The translations under genes and the position numbers were made by a program. The notes below the pieces were generated by a model that saw only the letters and a list, made by a program, of their open reading frames with translations, was not told where the DNA came from and ran no database searches. Shown piece after piece: positions 37,169 through 47,677 of a DNA stretch of 64,000 nucleotides. The stretch is taken from positions 62,001-126,000 of the forward strand of contig NZ_RXNU01000002.1 of the NCBI RefSeq assembly GCF_003966225.1, written 5' to 3'. Source of the DNA: Shewanella canadensis (GTDB lineage Bacteria; Pseudomonadota; Gammaproteobacteria; Enterobacterales; Shewanellaceae). Every line of letters begins with the position of its first letter. Position 1 is the first letter of the stretch.

Positions 37169-37346
37169 GGGTAAATAGGCATAAGTGTTCTGACTGCCAG
37201 GGTCTAAAGCGTTCCCTTCGCTTTTTAGACATTTCCCCCTATTCCGACCCTATGCATATGGATCAGAGGTGGGAATGCCGATAAATGTCGGGAGCGTCAT
37301 TGGCCCGTGGGAAATAGGCATAACTCTCTACTACAAGAATTCCAGG

Positions 37347-37393
37347 CACAACGAAGATTTTATGCCATCCCTAGCAAATCTTCATAAGTGTTC
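37347..37393 (+). repeat. 47-base direct repeat, copy 1
   Basis: CACAACGAAGATTTTATGCC... matches copy 2 at 37449 with a single mismatch. Flanking text (CATAAGTGTTCTGAC and GGCCAGG-like pieces, also near 37180) is partly repeated too, forming a repeat cluster downstream of the LysR gene. Confidence 0.85.
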
Positions 37394-37448
37394 TGACCGC
37401 CAGGGATGGTGGAAATGCCTATAAATGTCAGGAACATTTATGGCCAGA

Positions 37449-37495
37449 CACAACGAAGATTTTATGCCATCCCTGGCAAATCTTCATAAGTGTTC
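37449..37495 (+). repeat. 47-base direct repeat, copy 2
   Basis: Second copy of the 47-base unit, 102 bases after the first, separated by a segment that itself resembles the sequence near 37270-37310. Confidence 0.85.
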
Positions 37496-37502
37496 CAGAC
37501 AC

Positions 37503-37529
37503 AAAAAAGCGAAGCCTAAGGCTTCGCTT
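37503..37529 (-). terminator. Rho-independent terminator of the nqr operon
   Basis: A 10-bp stem (AAGCGAAGCC/GGCTTCGCTT) with a 3-base loop is followed by six T on the minus strand, about 50 bases past the nqrF stop. Confidence 0.85.
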
Positions 37530-37579
37530 CTTAAAAACAGCTTTAAGTGGCTAATCTAGTCGCCAATCAAATCACCAAT

Positions 37580-38797
37580 CTAGTCACCGAAGTCATCCAG
37601 TAAGATGTTTTCCTCTTCCACGCCCAGACTCTCGAGCATGCTGATGACCGACGAGTTCATGATTGGAGGGCCACACATGTAGAACTCACAATCTTCCGGC
37701 GCCTTATGGCTCTTGAGGTAGTTCTCATACAGGACATTATGAATGAAACCTGTGTACCCATCCCAGTTGTCCTCAGGCAGAGGATCGGACAGGGCAACAT
37801 GCCAGACGAAGTTGTCATTCTCGGCCGCCAACGCATCGAAATCTTCTTGATAGAACACCTCACGAGTCGAACGCGCGCCGTACCAGAAGCTCATCTTACG
37901 CTTGGTTTTAACCCCTTTAAGCTGGTCGAAGATGTGCGAGCGCATCGGTGCCATACCTGCACCACCACCCACAAATATCATCTCGGCATCGGTCTCTTTA
38001 ACGAAGAACTCACCAAATGGACCAGAGATAATCACCTTATCACCCGCTTTAAGGTTAAAGATATAAGAGGACATCTTACCCGGTGGCACACCTTCCGAAG
38101 GTGGCGTAGCAATACGCACGTTCAGCATGATGAGGCCCTTCTCATCCGGGTAGTTCGCCATCGAATAGGCACGCAACACATCTTCATCGACCTTAGAAAC
38201 CAGATCGAACAGACCATACTTGACCCAATCGTCACGATACTCATCAGGAATATCGAAGTCTGAGTAGTTGACCTTGTGTGCAGGCGCTTCAATCTGAATA
38301 TAACCACCGGCTTTAAACTTAACGTCTTCGCCTTCAGGAAGCTTGAGTAGCAACTCTTTAATGAAAGTAGCAGTGTTGCTGTTTGAGACAACCTCACACT
38401 CCCACTTCTTAACGCCGAAGATCTCATCTTCAACTTCGAGTTCCATATCGGTCTTAACCGCCACCTGGCAGGCCAGACGACAACCCTCTTTCGCCTCTTT
38501 CTTGGTGATATGGTCGAGTTCTGTAGGCAGAATATCCCCGCCACCGGACTTAACGATAACGCGACACTGACCACAGGTTCCACCGCCACCACAGGCCGAA
38601 GGAATAAAGATATCTTTGTTCGCTAACGCGCCCAGTAGCTTATCGCCAGCTGAGGTTGTAATGCTTTTATCTGCATCGTCGTTGATGCGAATACTGACGT
38701 CACCCGTAGACACCAGTTTACTTTTGGCGAATAAAATCACCATAACCAGCATACTCACAACCAGAGTAAACATGCCGATACCAATTGCCATTTCCAT
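37580..38797 (-). CDS. nqrF: Na+-NQR subunit F (NADH dehydrogenase subunit)
   Basis: A 405-residue protein with one N-terminal membrane helix (about 3-24), a ferredoxin-like [2Fe-2S] domain with Cys69, Cys75, Cys78 and Cys110, and a ferredoxin-reductase-type FAD/NADH domain (RAYSMANYP for [16 protein letters not shown] for NADH). It takes hydride from NADH and starts electron flow through the sodium pump. Last gene of nqrABCDEF. A possible AAGG lies before the start at GTAGATTCG-ATG. Confidence 0.97.
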   Translation of the reverse strand: MEMAIGIGMFTLVVSMLVMVILFAKSKLVSTGDVSIRINDDADKSITTSAGDKLLGALANKDIFIPSACGGGGTCGQCRVIVKSGGGDILPTELDHITKKEAKEGCRLACQVAVKTDMELEVEDEIFGVKKWECEVVSNSNTATFIKELLLKLPEGEDVKFKAGGYIQIEAPAHKVNYSDFDIPDEYRDDWVKYGLFDLVSKVDEDVLRAYSMANYPDEKGLIMLNVRIATPPSEGVPPGKMSSYIFNLKAGDKVIISGPFGEFFVKETDAEMIFVGGGAGMAPMRSHIFDQLKGVKTKRKMSFWYGARSTREVFYQEDFDALAAENDNFVWHVALSDPLPEDNWDGYTGFIHNVLYENYLKSHKAPEDCEFYMCGPPIMNSSVISMLESLGVEEENILLDDFGD

Positions 38798-38881
38798 CGA
38801 ATCTACCTTTTCAATAATTCGTTTTCTTTAAGCCCTGCTCTTTAAAAAGATCATTTACAAAGAACCTTTTAAAAGAACCGC

Positions 38882-39490
38882 TTAAATAGAAATACCAGAG
38901 AAAGCCATAAAGCCCAGAGCCATCAAGCCAGTAGTGATAAAGATGATACCAATACCCTGTAACCCTTCGGGTATCGCATGAAACTTCATTCTTTCGCGCA
39001 GTCCCGCCAACATCACAATCGCCATTGCCCAACCGACACCTGAGCCCATTGCAAATACAGCTGACTCAGCTAAGTTATAGTCACGGTTTGCCATGAAGAT
39101 AACGCCGGCAAAGATGGCACAGTTCACCGTAAGTAACGGCAGGAAGATACCCAGAGAGTCATAAAGACTCGGGATATACTTGTCTAAAAACATCTCTAAA
39201 ATCTGTACCAGAGCCGCAATCACACCGATAAAAGTGATCAGTTGCAGGTAGCTCAGATCCAGCTCAGCCATCCCCGCCCAGGCCAGAGCCCCCGGAGCCA
39301 GTACGTTGGCATAGATCAACTGGTTAAGCGGTACCGCTAAGGTCATCACCACGATAACCGCGACACCCAAACCGAAGGAGGTAGATACCTTCTTCGATAC
39401 CGCCAGAAAGGTACACATACCCATGAAGAAGGACAGCGCCATGTTGTCGATGAAGGCTGCCTGAATAAAAAGATTAATGTAGTGTTCCAT
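38882..39490 (-). CDS. nqrE: Na+-NQR subunit E
   Basis: A 202-residue integral membrane protein with about six helices, homologous to RnfA/NqrE. The opening [20 protein letters not shown] and the cysteine-containing helices that hold the intramembrane [2Fe-2S] cluster with NqrD fit the family. It lies 9 bases after nqrD and 84 before nqrF. Confidence 0.96.
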   Translation of the reverse strand: MEHYINLFIQAAFIDNMALSFFMGMCTFLAVSKKVSTSFGLGVAVIVVMTLAVPLNQLIYANVLAPGALAWAGMAELDLSYLQLITFIGVIAALVQILEMFLDKYIPSLYDSLGIFLPLLTVNCAIFAGVIFMANRDYNLAESAVFAMGSGVGWAMAIVMLAGLRERMKFHAIPEGLQGIGIIFITTGLMALGFMAFSGISI

Positions 39491-39499
39491 ATCCCTTCC

Positions 39500-40123
39500 T
39501 TAACCTCGTTTACGCTGTATTACGTTAATCGTCCAGATCATTAATCCGATCAGGAAAAACGCACTAGGTGGGAGTTTGAACATCTCATTAGCCAGATACC
39601 AACCGCCGTTTTCAACGGTTTTTAAGATCTCATGACCAAACAGGGTGCCACTGCCAAGCAGTTCACGCACGAAGGCGACACCGAGTAAGATAACGCCGTA
39701 GCCCATGGCATTACCCAAGGCATCGACAATCGCTAAATGCGGCGGATTTTTCATGGCAAACGCTTCCGCTCGCCCCATGATGATACAGTTGGTGATGATC
39801 AAGCCGACAAACACCGACAGTTGACGAGATAGCTCGTAAGCCACGTCCTGCAACACCATATCGACGATAATTACCAGCGTCGCAATTACTGTCATCTGGG
39901 CGATGATACGCACGCTGTTGGGTATCAGGCGGCGGATCATCGAGATGATCATGTTAGAGAACACGAGTACAAAGGTAACGGCTATTGTCATCACCAATGC
40001 GGTTTGCAAAGAGTTACTGACTGCCAGCGCCGAACAGACACCCAACACCTGCATAGCAACAGGGTTGTTAGTGAAAATCGGGCTAACCAGTATCTCGCGA
40101 GTGGCTGCTGTATTAGTACTCAC
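39500..40123 (-). CDS. nqrD: Na+-NQR subunit D
   Basis: A 207-residue integral membrane protein of the NqrD/RnfE family with about six helices. The segments [19 protein letters not shown] (here [14 protein letters not shown]) and [18 protein letters not shown] are characteristic; the cysteines share an intramembrane Fe-S centre with NqrE. It starts one base after the nqrC stop. Confidence 0.96.
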   Translation of the reverse strand: MSTNTAATREILVSPIFTNNPVAMQVLGVCSALAVSNSLQTALVMTIAVTFVLVFSNMIISMIRRLIPNSVRIIAQMTVIATLVIIVDMVLQDVAYELSRQLSVFVGLIITNCIIMGRAEAFAMKNPPHLAIVDALGNAMGYGVILLGVAFVRELLGSGTLFGHEILKTVENGGWYLANEMFKLPPSAFFLIGLMIWTINVIQRKRG

Positions 40124-40124
40124 C

Positions 40125-40892
40125 TTAGACCTCCGAAGCTTTTAACTTGTTGAAGAAGGTTTGGAAGCCCTCATTGCCGAACCAGAACTTAATCGAGCGT
40201 TGCACACCGCGACCCGTCATGGTTGCGCCACTGACCGCATCGACACCGTGAATATCACCCTCTTTAGCGCCGCCTTTGACAACTTTCAATGCCACCTTGC
40301 CTTTCTCATCGAAGAGCTGCTTACCCTGGAACTTGGCCGTCCACTCGGGATCATTGAGAAAGTCACCAATACCCGGAGTTTCACCATGTTCATAGATGAC
40401 AACATTTACTATGGTATTCATGTCGGGTTTTACCGCGACAAAACCGTAGATCATCGACCACAGGCCCTTGCCATAGATAGGCACGACCACACTAGCCAAC
40501 TTGCCGTTATCGTCGAATACTTTAAATACCCGAACCTGATCGGCACGGCTCTTGATTTTAGCGGTATCTTTCTTCGGCTTGCGCGATGTATCAGGATTGA
40601 TAGCCGCCATGCGGTCATCGAAATTCATCACGTTGTCGTCGGTACTTACAACGCCTGTGTCCAGCTCGACCAGCATAGGGGTAACCGATTTTTCAAAAAT
40701 AGTACGGAAATCATTACCGCCCAGATCGACATCGGCCGCTACCAGCACGTACCGTTTAAGCTCATCACGCTTCTTAGCCAATTTACGCTCTTTGAGCAGT
40801 TCCGCGGTGCCGGTGAGCATAAACGAACACAGCAAGCACAGCGTGACAGTGAAGACCATAGTTCCAAGAACTGTATCTTTTTTAAAGGCCAT
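40125..40892 (-). CDS. nqrC: Na+-NQR subunit C
   Basis: A 255-residue protein with an N-terminal membrane helix and a periplasmic FMN domain. The flavinylation motif DAVSGATMT (Thr224 by count) matches the covalent FMN-threonine site of NqrC. It overlaps nqrB by 11 bases. Covalent FMN attachment needs ApbE, which is not encoded next to this operon in the window. Confidence 0.97.
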   Translation of the reverse strand: MAFKKDTVLGTMVFTVTLCLLCSFMLTGTAELLKERKLAKKRDELKRYVLVAADVDLGGNDFRTIFEKSVTPMLVELDTGVVSTDDNVMNFDDRMAAINPDTSRKPKKDTAKIKSRADQVRVFKVFDDNGKLASVVVPIYGKGLWSMIYGFVAVKPDMNTIVNVVIYEHGETPGIGDFLNDPEWTAKFQGKQLFDEKGKVALKVVKGGAKEGDIHGVDAVSGATMTGRGVQRSIKFWFGNEGFQTFFNKLKASEV

Positions 40893-42096
40893 TACGTTTC
40901 AGTCTCCGCTTGATATTCGCTTTCGCGACCAGATAATCAAAAATGGGTGCCCATAAGTTAGCAAACAAGATAGCCAACATGATGCCTTCCGGCATTTTCG
41001 GGTTAACCACACGGATAAGCACAGTCATAAAGCCAATCAAGAGACCGTAAGCCAGCTTGCCTTTACTCGTATAAGCGGTCGTCACCGGATCGGTTGCCAT
41101 AAACATCATGCCGATGGCAAAACCACCCGTGACCAGATGCCAGGTCCATGGCATAGCAAACAATTCGTTCTTCGCCGAACCGACAAGGTTAAACATGACC
41201 GCAGTCGCTATCATGCCCAGCATGACACCGGCAACGATGCGCCAGTCAGCCAGACGGGTCAGGATTAAGAGTCCGCCGCCAATCAGCAGGGCTAAGGTAC
41301 TGGTCTCACCAATCGCGCCCGCGGTAAAGCCGAAGAAGGCATTCCACCAGTTAGGATCGGTAAAGGCTTCATACCAGGCATAATCGGCAAAACTCATCTT
41401 GCCCGCAGCGGTATGAATTAAGGTCGTCGCACCGGAGAATCCATCGACGGCAACCAATTGAGCGACCGTAGAAACCTGCGATGGGTAGGCAAAGTAGATA
41501 AATGCCAATCCAGCCAAGGCAGGGTTCAGGAAGTTATAACCCATTCCACCAAACACTTCCTTGCCAATAACGACACCGAACGTAATCCCCATGGCCACCA
41601 ACCAAAGCGGCGTCGACACAGGTAAGATTAGGGTGAACAATAAGGCGGTGACGAAGAAGCCTTCGTGTAGCTCCTGTCCCCTCACCTTAGCGAAAACCAT
41701 CTCCCAGAACAGGCTGACAACCAGCGCGGTCAGGTAGATAGGAATGTAAAAACTGATGCCATAGATAAACAGGCCAATCAGACCCGTCTGCTCCGTCAAG
41801 CCACCGAATACCAGATTAAACGGAATAAGTTGCCATACATCCGGAGTTACCAGTCCACCCGCGACAGCAAGCTGAGCCTGCAAGCCTAAGTTGTACAAAC
41901 CAAACAGGATGGCAGGTAGCAGGCATAAACCGACTAAGGTCATGGTACGTTTAACATCAATCGCGTCACGAACGTGCACTTTACCTTTAGTGCTACGACC
42001 ATGAGCAACGACCAGCGAACGAAGGTAGCCCTTCATCGCATGCCCGGGAGCGTAGTAATCTTCCTGCGCGTCGGGCTTTCTATCTTTGCTACTCAT
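40882..42096 (-). CDS. nqrB: Na+-NQR subunit B
   Basis: A 404-residue membrane protein of the NqrB/RnfD family with about ten helices. The flavinylation motif FSGATTL, carrying the covalent FMN-Thr, sits in the middle of the sequence. It provides ubiquinone-binding and sodium-pathway elements. It overlaps nqrC and follows nqrA after 88 bases. Confidence 0.97.
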   Translation of the reverse strand: MSSKDRKPDAQEDYYAPGHAMKGYLRSLVVAHGRSTKGKVHVRDAIDVKRTMTLVGLCLLPAILFGLYNLGLQAQLAVAGGLVTPDVWQLIPFNLVFGGLTEQTGLIGLFIYGISFYIPIYLTALVVSLFWEMVFAKVRGQELHEGFFVTALLFTLILPVSTPLWLVAMGITFGVVIGKEVFGGMGYNFLNPALAGLAFIYFAYPSQVSTVAQLVAVDGFSGATTLIHTAAGKMSFADYAWYEAFTDPNWWNAFFGFTAGAIGETSTLALLIGGGLLILTRLADWRIVAGVMLGMIATAVMFNLVGSAKNELFAMPWTWHLVTGGFAIGMMFMATDPVTTAYTSKGKLAYGLLIGFMTVLIRVVNPKMPEGIMLAILFANLWAPIFDYLVAKANIKRRLKRNGL

Positions 42097-42184
42097 TAAC
42101 CTTCCCTCTGAATACTTAATTTGAATAGGTTAGAGACGTGCGAGGCCAGGCTCAGCACGTAGGACTCATTAGTTAACTCAGCCA

Positions 42185-43549
42185 TTAACCTTCTCTTTCA
42201 ATAATATCTAAGCAGGCACGCAGCTCTTTACCGAAATCATACTTACCGGGACAAACGAAGGTGCACAGGGCTAAATCCTCCTCGGCCAACTCTAACGCGC
42301 CCAGCGCCTGAGCCTCATCGGTATCACGAACCACAAGGTCACGAACCAGCAGAGTAGGTAAAATATCTAATGGCATGACGCGGTCTAACTGACCAAAAGC
42401 CATCATGGCGCGTGCAGAGCCGCCCGTGTGAGTCGTCATATCAAACAACTTCTTAGCGGGCTTAAAGCGCGATGTCATTGCGCGGGTGATAGAGAACTTT
42501 TCAGAGCCCCCACGAACCCAAGACAGGAGATGGTGCTCAGAGTCTTCAGTTAAGGCGGTTATTTGCACATGGAAACGCCCCAGGTAATTGTTAACCTCGG
42601 TAGCGGTATGTCCTGACAGAACCGAGCCTGAAACCACGCGCGAGAAGCCAGGTTTCAGTTCATCTTTAACTATCGCGCTTAACTCGGCGCCCAGTTGGGT
42701 ACGAATCAAACGAGGATTAAGCACATCGGGGCCAGCAAGCGCCACGACACGATCGGTATAGAGCTCACCGGTAAGGAACAACTTGCCGTAGGCAATAACA
42801 TCCTGATACCCGATATGCCACACGGGACGTTCGATGCTAACCGGTAAAATAAAGTGAATGTGTGTGCCCACTAACCCGGCAGGATGGACGCCACCGAAGC
42901 GATGAGTCTCAACCTGTGATAGCTCATGGCCAGGCAGTGATTCACCTTCGTCGTGACAAAGGTACACTTTGCCATCGGTCAAGCGAGTCAGGACAGACAT
43001 ACCCACTGCAAATGCTTGTTCATTTTCGGCAATTATCAGACGCGGTTCGGCTGCCAGAGGATTGGTATCCATGGCTGTCACGAAGATACCGGCAGCAGCG
43101 CTGTCGAGCAGAGGCACGCGGGAGAAAGGACGGGTACGAAGTGCAGTCCACAGACCACTCTTAACCAAGTTATCCTGCACCGACTGCCGACTCATCGACG
43201 ATACGTCGCCGCTAGTCTCAAATATCTCTTGCTCGTCGCCTTGGCAGGTGATGACCACAGATTGCAATACACGGCGTTCACCACGATTGATTGCGGTCAC
43301 TTCCCCACTGGCTGGAGCGGTAAAGAGCACACCCGGCGTCTTCTTGTCTTCAAAAAGTGGCTGGCCTTTTTTGACCCTATCACCAACTTCCACCATCATG
43401 GTGGGCTTTAAGCCGACATATTCTTCACCGAGAAGGGCCACATGCGATGGCCTTGATGCATTGTCGATTTCTTGCCGAGGTTCCCCGGCAATGGGCACAT
43501 CTAAGCCCTTTTTTACTATTCTAATCTGGTCTGAGAAACCTGCCATCAC
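42185..43549 (-). CDS. nqrA: Na+-NQR subunit A
   Basis: A 454-residue soluble subunit of the NQR complex, first of the operon. The opening [14 protein letters not shown] and the late [21 protein letters not shown] segment are diagnostic of NqrA. The pump oxidises NADH, reduces ubiquinone and exports Na+, which suits a marine habitat. Two start codons (M1, M2) stand in tandem; RNA evidence would be needed to choose. Confidence 0.96.
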   Translation of the reverse strand: MMAGFSDQIRIVKKGLDVPIAGEPRQEIDNASRPSHVALLGEEYVGLKPTMMVEVGDRVKKGQPLFEDKKTPGVLFTAPASGEVTAINRGERRVLQSVVITCQGDEQEIFETSGDVSSMSRQSVQDNLVKSGLWTALRTRPFSRVPLLDSAAAGIFVTAMDTNPLAAEPRLIIAENEQAFAVGMSVLTRLTDGKVYLCHDEGESLPGHELSQVETHRFGGVHPAGLVGTHIHFILPVSIERPVWHIGYQDVIAYGKLFLTGELYTDRVVALAGPDVLNPRLIRTQLGAELSAIVKDELKPGFSRVVSGSVLSGHTATEVNNYLGRFHVQITALTEDSEHHLLSWVRGGSEKFSITRAMTSRFKPAKKLFDMTTHTGGSARAMMAFGQLDRVMPLDILPTLLVRDLVVRDTDEAQALGALELAEEDLALCTFVCPGKYDFGKELRACLDIIEREG

Positions 43550-44100
43550 AACATCAACCGTTAAAATTTTGGATAGTTAATAGTATATCTTTGTTAACTG
43601 AAGTTCAGCTAGTGGCGTCACATTACTCAGCCATTTTGTAACTTAGTAACATTATTTTACGCAATTTTGTGATCCAGCTTCACTATTCGATCTACCACGT
43701 GTTACCGATGTAGTTTTATAACAATAAAAGTAAAAATCAATCATCGCTGATTTAGACACGACTAAATCTATAAAAAAACTACGATTTGTTACATAGAATA
43801 GCTGAAGATTCGAGGGTAATTTTATTTATTTATGATATTAATAAACCTGAATTCGGGTTAATAAAGTTTCGAAGCCCACAAAGCTCCCAATATTTTCTGG
43901 TTCAACCGGATGCCTTTGATTGAAGCCCCTCCCTAACGCTGGCTTAAACAGAGGTCATTGCTAGAACAGATGCTAGAATGATAATAACATTCGCAACAAG
44001 TGTTACTATTTGAAAGTTAATACTTTAATTTAATTAGCCGTCTAACCTATAATTACCGGCACCAAAGCCCACTTTAATCGCCCACGGAAGAATATCTACG
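43550..44100. other. AT-rich intergenic region upstream of nqrA and the symporter fusion
   Basis: About 550 bases without a gene, strongly AT-rich in the middle (43680-43870). It must hold the nqr promoter and, on the other side, the promoter of the symporter gene. No clear operator or hairpin stands out. Confidence 0.4.
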
Positions 44101-46317
44101 GTGAAGCACGGCGACATAAACTTACACGACTCAATTGGAATGAAATCTGTGTTTAAAAAAATGCTCTCTATGACCAGCTCCAGCCAGATGTTGGTCGCTA
44201 TGTTTATCGGTTTTGCCACTGGCATATTCTTCGGCGAGTCTGTCGGTTGGCTTAGCGCTATTGGTAACAGTGTGATCTTACTGATGCAGATGACGGTACT
44301 CCCCTATATAGTGGTCTCACTAGTGGGCGGTATTGGTAAACTGCAAAAGAGCACCGCCATGCTAATCTTCAGCAGAGCCGGACTCATCATGTTATTACTA
44401 TGGTTAATCGGGCTCATCACCGTCGCCTTAATGCCATTATCATTCCCCTTCGTAGAATCTGCCTCTTTCTTCAGCACCAGTACCATAGAGCCCGTCGCGG
44501 CAATCGATTACTTTAAACTCTATATCCCCTCAAACCCGTTCGAATCGATGGCGGCAGGTTATGTGCCCGCCATGGTAGTGTTCAGCATCGCCATGGGGCT
44601 GGCGCTTATCGGCATGGAGGGTGAGCATAAGCAACATATACTCATCTTCATGCACACCACCAGTGAGGTCTTTTCCCGTATCACACAGGGGCTGGTAAAA
44701 GTGCTGCCTATCGGTATTTTTGCGATGTCGGCATCGGCGGCGGGTACCATGGGGGTCGATGAATTTGCCAGCATGCAGGTCTACCTAATCAGCTATTTTG
44801 TACTTTGCCTGCTGCTCACCTTCTGGGTTCTGCCCTGGATCATCGCGTCTATCACCCCAGTCACCTTCGCTCAGGCCATTAGGATCTCAAAGGCGAGCCT
44901 GGTCACCGCATTTGCCACCGGAAACATCTTTATTGTGATCCCAGTGATTGTTGAGGAGTGTAAGCAGATCATGCGTGAGCATGACAACCTCAGTGAAGAT
45001 GGCGCAACACTCATCGAAATCTTAGTCCCTATCGCGTTTACCTTTCCCAATATCGGTAAGATAACCGTCATCCTGTTTGTATTCTTTGCCGGTTGGTTCA
45101 ATGGCACCCCGGTCGACCTTACCAGTATCCCCTCTCTGTCAGTCAGTGGTCTGCTGTCGCTGTTTGGCAGTGTCTATGTTTCCATTCCGTTTATGTTAGA
45201 TCTGGTTCACCTGCCCTCGGATCTGTTCCAGTTATTCGTGATGGCCGGATTTATCACAGGAAAATTCGGCTCAATTACCGCTGTGATGAACCTGTTTGCC
45301 CTGACTCTGCTGACCGCCGCCCTGTTTCAAAAGAGCCTCAGGATCAGGCCGCCACAAATGGTCAAGATGGGACTGGGTATCGTCAGTGGGGTTTTACTGA
45401 CACTGGTTGTCTGTCGTGTAGGCATGGGCATGTTTATTAATAGTCCGGCTATCACCAGCGAGGTGATAGCCAATATGCAGGTGGCAGATAAAGTGCCGAC
45501 TAAGGTAAAGAAACAGTTTCCGGTCTTAGGCCAAACCCCCTCCTCTCCTGTCGCCGACATACAAGCTATTCGCACCCGAGGAGTGATAAGAGTCGGCTAT
45601 ACCCCCAGCAATGTGCCTTTTAGCTATTACAATAATGCCGGGCAATTAGTGGGATTCGATAGCGCAATGGCTACTAAGTTAGCCGAGGACTTAGATGTTG
45701 AGGTAGAGTTTATCCCGTTTCGCAAGGCTGAATTAGCCCGCTCTCTTGAGGCAGGCTTTTTTGATATTGCCATGTCCGGACTAGCCATGGATATCAGACA
45801 GATGGACCAACTCAGCTACTGCGAACCCGTGCTGGAACTTAACCTTGCCATCGCCACTAAAGATCACTTAGTGAACAAGTTCAAGAGCAGACAGAGCATC
45901 TTAGAGATGGAACAGGTAACGATTGCCTATGCCGAACACGGCGATGCGATTGAAGATGTTGCCGCAAGCTACCCTAATATCGAGTTTGTTAAAATCGAAG
46001 GATATAAAAACTTCTTCAGACAACAGGATGATAAATACGATGCCATGGTTATCAGTGCTCAGGCGGGGTCGGCCTGGACCCTGTTCTTCCCCGGGTATGG
46101 CATAGCCCTGCTGGAAAGCAAGGCTCGCTATCCGGTTGCTTACGCCGTGGCACAGAACAATCAATCCCTGCTCAATTACGTCAACAATTGGCAGCGCCTA
46201 CGTAAGGTAGATGGCCATCAGGATAACTTCTATAACTACTGGATGCTGGGCCAAGGTGCCACCGTACCTAAGCCCCGCTGGTCGATTATCCGTGATGTGT
46301 TGCACTGGGTAGATTGA
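44101..46317 (+). CDS. SLC1-type cation:dicarboxylate symporter fused to a periplasmic solute-binding domain
   Basis: A 738-residue two-part protein. Residues ~20-450 form a DAACS/SLC1-like symporter (VAMFIGFATGIFFGESVG start, eight or so helices and hairpin loops). Residues ~490-738 form a family-3 solute-binding domain (TRGVIRVGYTPSNVPFSYY; DSAMATKLAEDLDVEVEF; FFDIAMSGLAM). The SLC1 motif NMDGT is not evident, so the transporter part is a divergent branch. The binding domain would lie in the periplasm after the last helix. Probably imports amino acids or dicarboxylates with Na+ or H+. GTG 44101 or ATG 44140 could start it. Confidence 0.85.
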   Translation: MKHGDINLHDSIGMKSVFKKMLSMTSSSQMLVAMFIGFATGIFFGESVGWLSAIGNSVILLMQMTVLPYIVVSLVGGIGKLQKSTAMLIFSRAGLIMLLLWLIGLITVALMPLSFPFVESASFFSTSTIEPVAAIDYFKLYIPSNPFESMAAGYVPAMVVFSIAMGLALIGMEGEHKQHILIFMHTTSEVFSRITQGLVKVLPIGIFAMSASAAGTMGVDEFASMQVYLISYFVLCLLLTFWVLPWIIASITPVTFAQAIRISKASLVTAFATGNIFIVIPVIVEECKQIMREHDNLSEDGATLIEILVPIAFTFPNIGKITVILFVFFAGWFNGTPVDLTSIPSLSVSGLLSLFGSVYVSIPFMLDLVHLPSDLFQLFVMAGFITGKFGSITAVMNLFALTLLTAALFQKSLRIRPPQMVKMGLGIVSGVLLTLVVCRVGMGMFINSPAITSEVIANMQVADKVPTKVKKQFPVLGQTPSSPVADIQAIRTRGVIRVGYTPSNVPFSYYNNAGQLVGFDSAMATKLAEDLDVEVEFIPFRKAELARSLEAGFFDIAMSGLAMDIRQMDQLSYCEPVLELNLAIATKDHLVNKFKSRQSILEMEQVTIAYAEHGDAIEDVAASYPNIEFVKIEGYKNFFRQQDDKYDAMVISAQAGSAWTLFFPGYGIALLESKARYPVAYAVAQNNQSLLNYVNNWQRLRKVDGHQDNFYNYWMLGQGATVPKPRWSIIRDVLHWVD

Positions 46318-46338
46318 TGGTTTGAGGATTGAGCCCTA

Positions 46339-46405
46339 ATGTAAGAGCTGCTTTAGCTGCGAAGGTCTGTTTGTTCCATCCTTCCCGGCTAAAGCCAGTC
46401 CTACA
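46339..46405 (+). repeat. Dispersed intergenic repeat, copy 1
   Basis: A 67-base unit (ATGTAAGAGCTGCTTTAGCT ... AAAGCCAGTCCTACA) near-identical to the copy at 46563, and to the inverted copy at 28582. Between copies 1 and 2 there is no gene; 46318-46708 otherwise shows only these repeats and a terminator. Confidence 0.85.
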
Positions 46406-46562
46406 ATTTCGTGCGTCGAACCATCATATTTAAATCAACACGCCAGTAATGCAGAACCACTCTGTTTATAAAGAACAGCATCTAGCTTTTCCCTGCCTGT
46501 TCCTCGCTACTCGTTACTCTCAGCTTTCTTTGTTTTCATTGAGCTTAGGGATTCGAGCTCTT

Positions 46563-46629
46563 ATGTAGGAGCTGCTTTAGCTGCGAAGGTCTGTTTGTTT
46601 CATCCTTCCCGGCTAAAGCCGGTCCTACA
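46563..46629 (+). repeat. Dispersed intergenic repeat, copy 2
   Basis: Second direct copy of the 67-base unit, ending AAAGCCGGTCCTACA. Internal pieces GCTTTAGC and GGCTAAAGCC are complementary, so it can fold. Confidence 0.85.
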
Positions 46630-46656
46630 ATGTCTAAAACTCTTAGATTCTTATAC

Positions 46657-46682
46657 AAAAAAGCCGGGTATTAACCCGGCTT
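46657..46682 (-). terminator. Rho-independent terminator of the nucleoside transporter operon
   Basis: A 9-bp stem (AAGCCGGGT/ACCCGGCTT) with a 4-base loop, followed by a T-run on the minus strand, about 26 bases after the last permease gene. Confidence 0.85.
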
Positions 46683-46708
46683 CTTAACTAACGCTTTTAA
46701 CTGCTGTA

Positions 46709-47674
46709 TTAACGCGTCTTCACATACGGTACACCGATAGACTTAGGTCCGACGGCGCGCCCGATAAAGCCCGCAAGCAGGAGTACAGTCAGGATATACG
46801 GTAAGACTTCGATCGCCTGTACCGGAATTTCACCCACAATCGGCAACTCTGCGCCCTGCAAACGAATAGCCACCGCATCGAGGAAACCAAACAGCAGACA
46901 ACCAAACAATACCGGCACTGGCTTCCACTTACCGAAAATCAATGCAGCCAAGGCGATAAATCCCTTACCGGCACTCATGTTCGCGACGAAGCCGGCACTG
47001 TGCGCGGTAGACAGGTAAGCCCCGGCAATACCGCACAACACGCCTGCACACATCAAGGCGCGATAACGGATCCAAGCAACGGAGATACCCGCGGTGTCCA
47101 CTGCATGAGGGTTTTCACCTGCCGCACGAAGACGCAATCCGAAACGGGTTCGAAATACTATCCACCAAACAGTAGGCACCATGACCAGCGCCAGATAGAC
47201 CAGAATATTATGTCCGGAAATAAGCTCACTATAGAGCAGACCAATCACAGGCACATCCGCAACTGCATCGGCGCCCGGTAACGTGATAGGCGTAAAACGC
47301 TCACTGTCAGACAAGGCTGGAGTCTGACCGCCCAATCCAAACCAGAAACGTCCCAGCGTCACAGTCAGGCCCACTGCCAACATATTAATCGCCACACCCG
47401 AGACAATCTGATCGCCTCTGTGTGTGATTGAAGCAAAACCATGGATCAACGACAGACAAACAGAAACGCCGATGGCGGCGAGTAAGCCCAGCCATACATT
47501 GCCGGTGACAGAAGCCGTGGCCGCAGCAGCAAACGCCGCCGACAGCATCTTACCTTCCAGGGCGATGTTGACGATGCCCGAACGCTCGGAGAACAGACCA
47601 GCCAGTGCCGCAAGAATAAGCGGCGCCGATACCCTGAGGGTCGCATCTAAGATTAAAATCAGATTCTCATACAT
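46709..47674 (-). CDS. BMP-type nucleoside ABC transporter permease (NupQ/YufQ-like)
   Basis: A 321-residue inner-membrane permease of the branched-chain/sugar transporter type with eight to nine helices. The opening ILAALAGLFSERSGIVNIALE and the RAAGENPHAVDTAGI cytoplasmic coupling loop are typical of guanosine/nucleoside permeases. It forms a heterodimer with the permease at 47678, from which it is separated by 3 bases. Confidence 0.9.
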   Translation of the reverse strand: MYENLILILDATLRVSAPLILAALAGLFSERSGIVNIALEGKMLSAAFAAAATASVTGNVWLGLLAAIGVSVCLSLIHGFASITHRGDQIVSGVAINMLAVGLTVTLGRFWFGLGGQTPALSDSERFTPITLPGADAVADVPVIGLLYSELISGHNILVYLALVMVPTVWWIVFRTRFGLRLRAAGENPHAVDTAGISVAWIRYRALMCAGVLCGIAGAYLSTAHSAGFVANMSAGKGFIALAALIFGKWKPVPVLFGCLLFGFLDAVAIRLQGAELPIVGEIPVQAIEVLPYILTVLLLAGFIGRAVGPKSIGVPYVKTR

Positions 47675-47677
47675 AAC

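Noticed and set aside
37347..37495. CRISPR array
   Set aside because: Only two 47-base repeats with one mismatch, a long, partly repetitive gap and no cas genes, so it is not a CRISPR.
40161..40913. 250-residue plus-strand frame opposite nqrC/nqrB
   Set aside because: It mirrors the conserved nqrC gene on the opposite strand; the NqrC protein with its flavinylation motif clearly explains the DNA.
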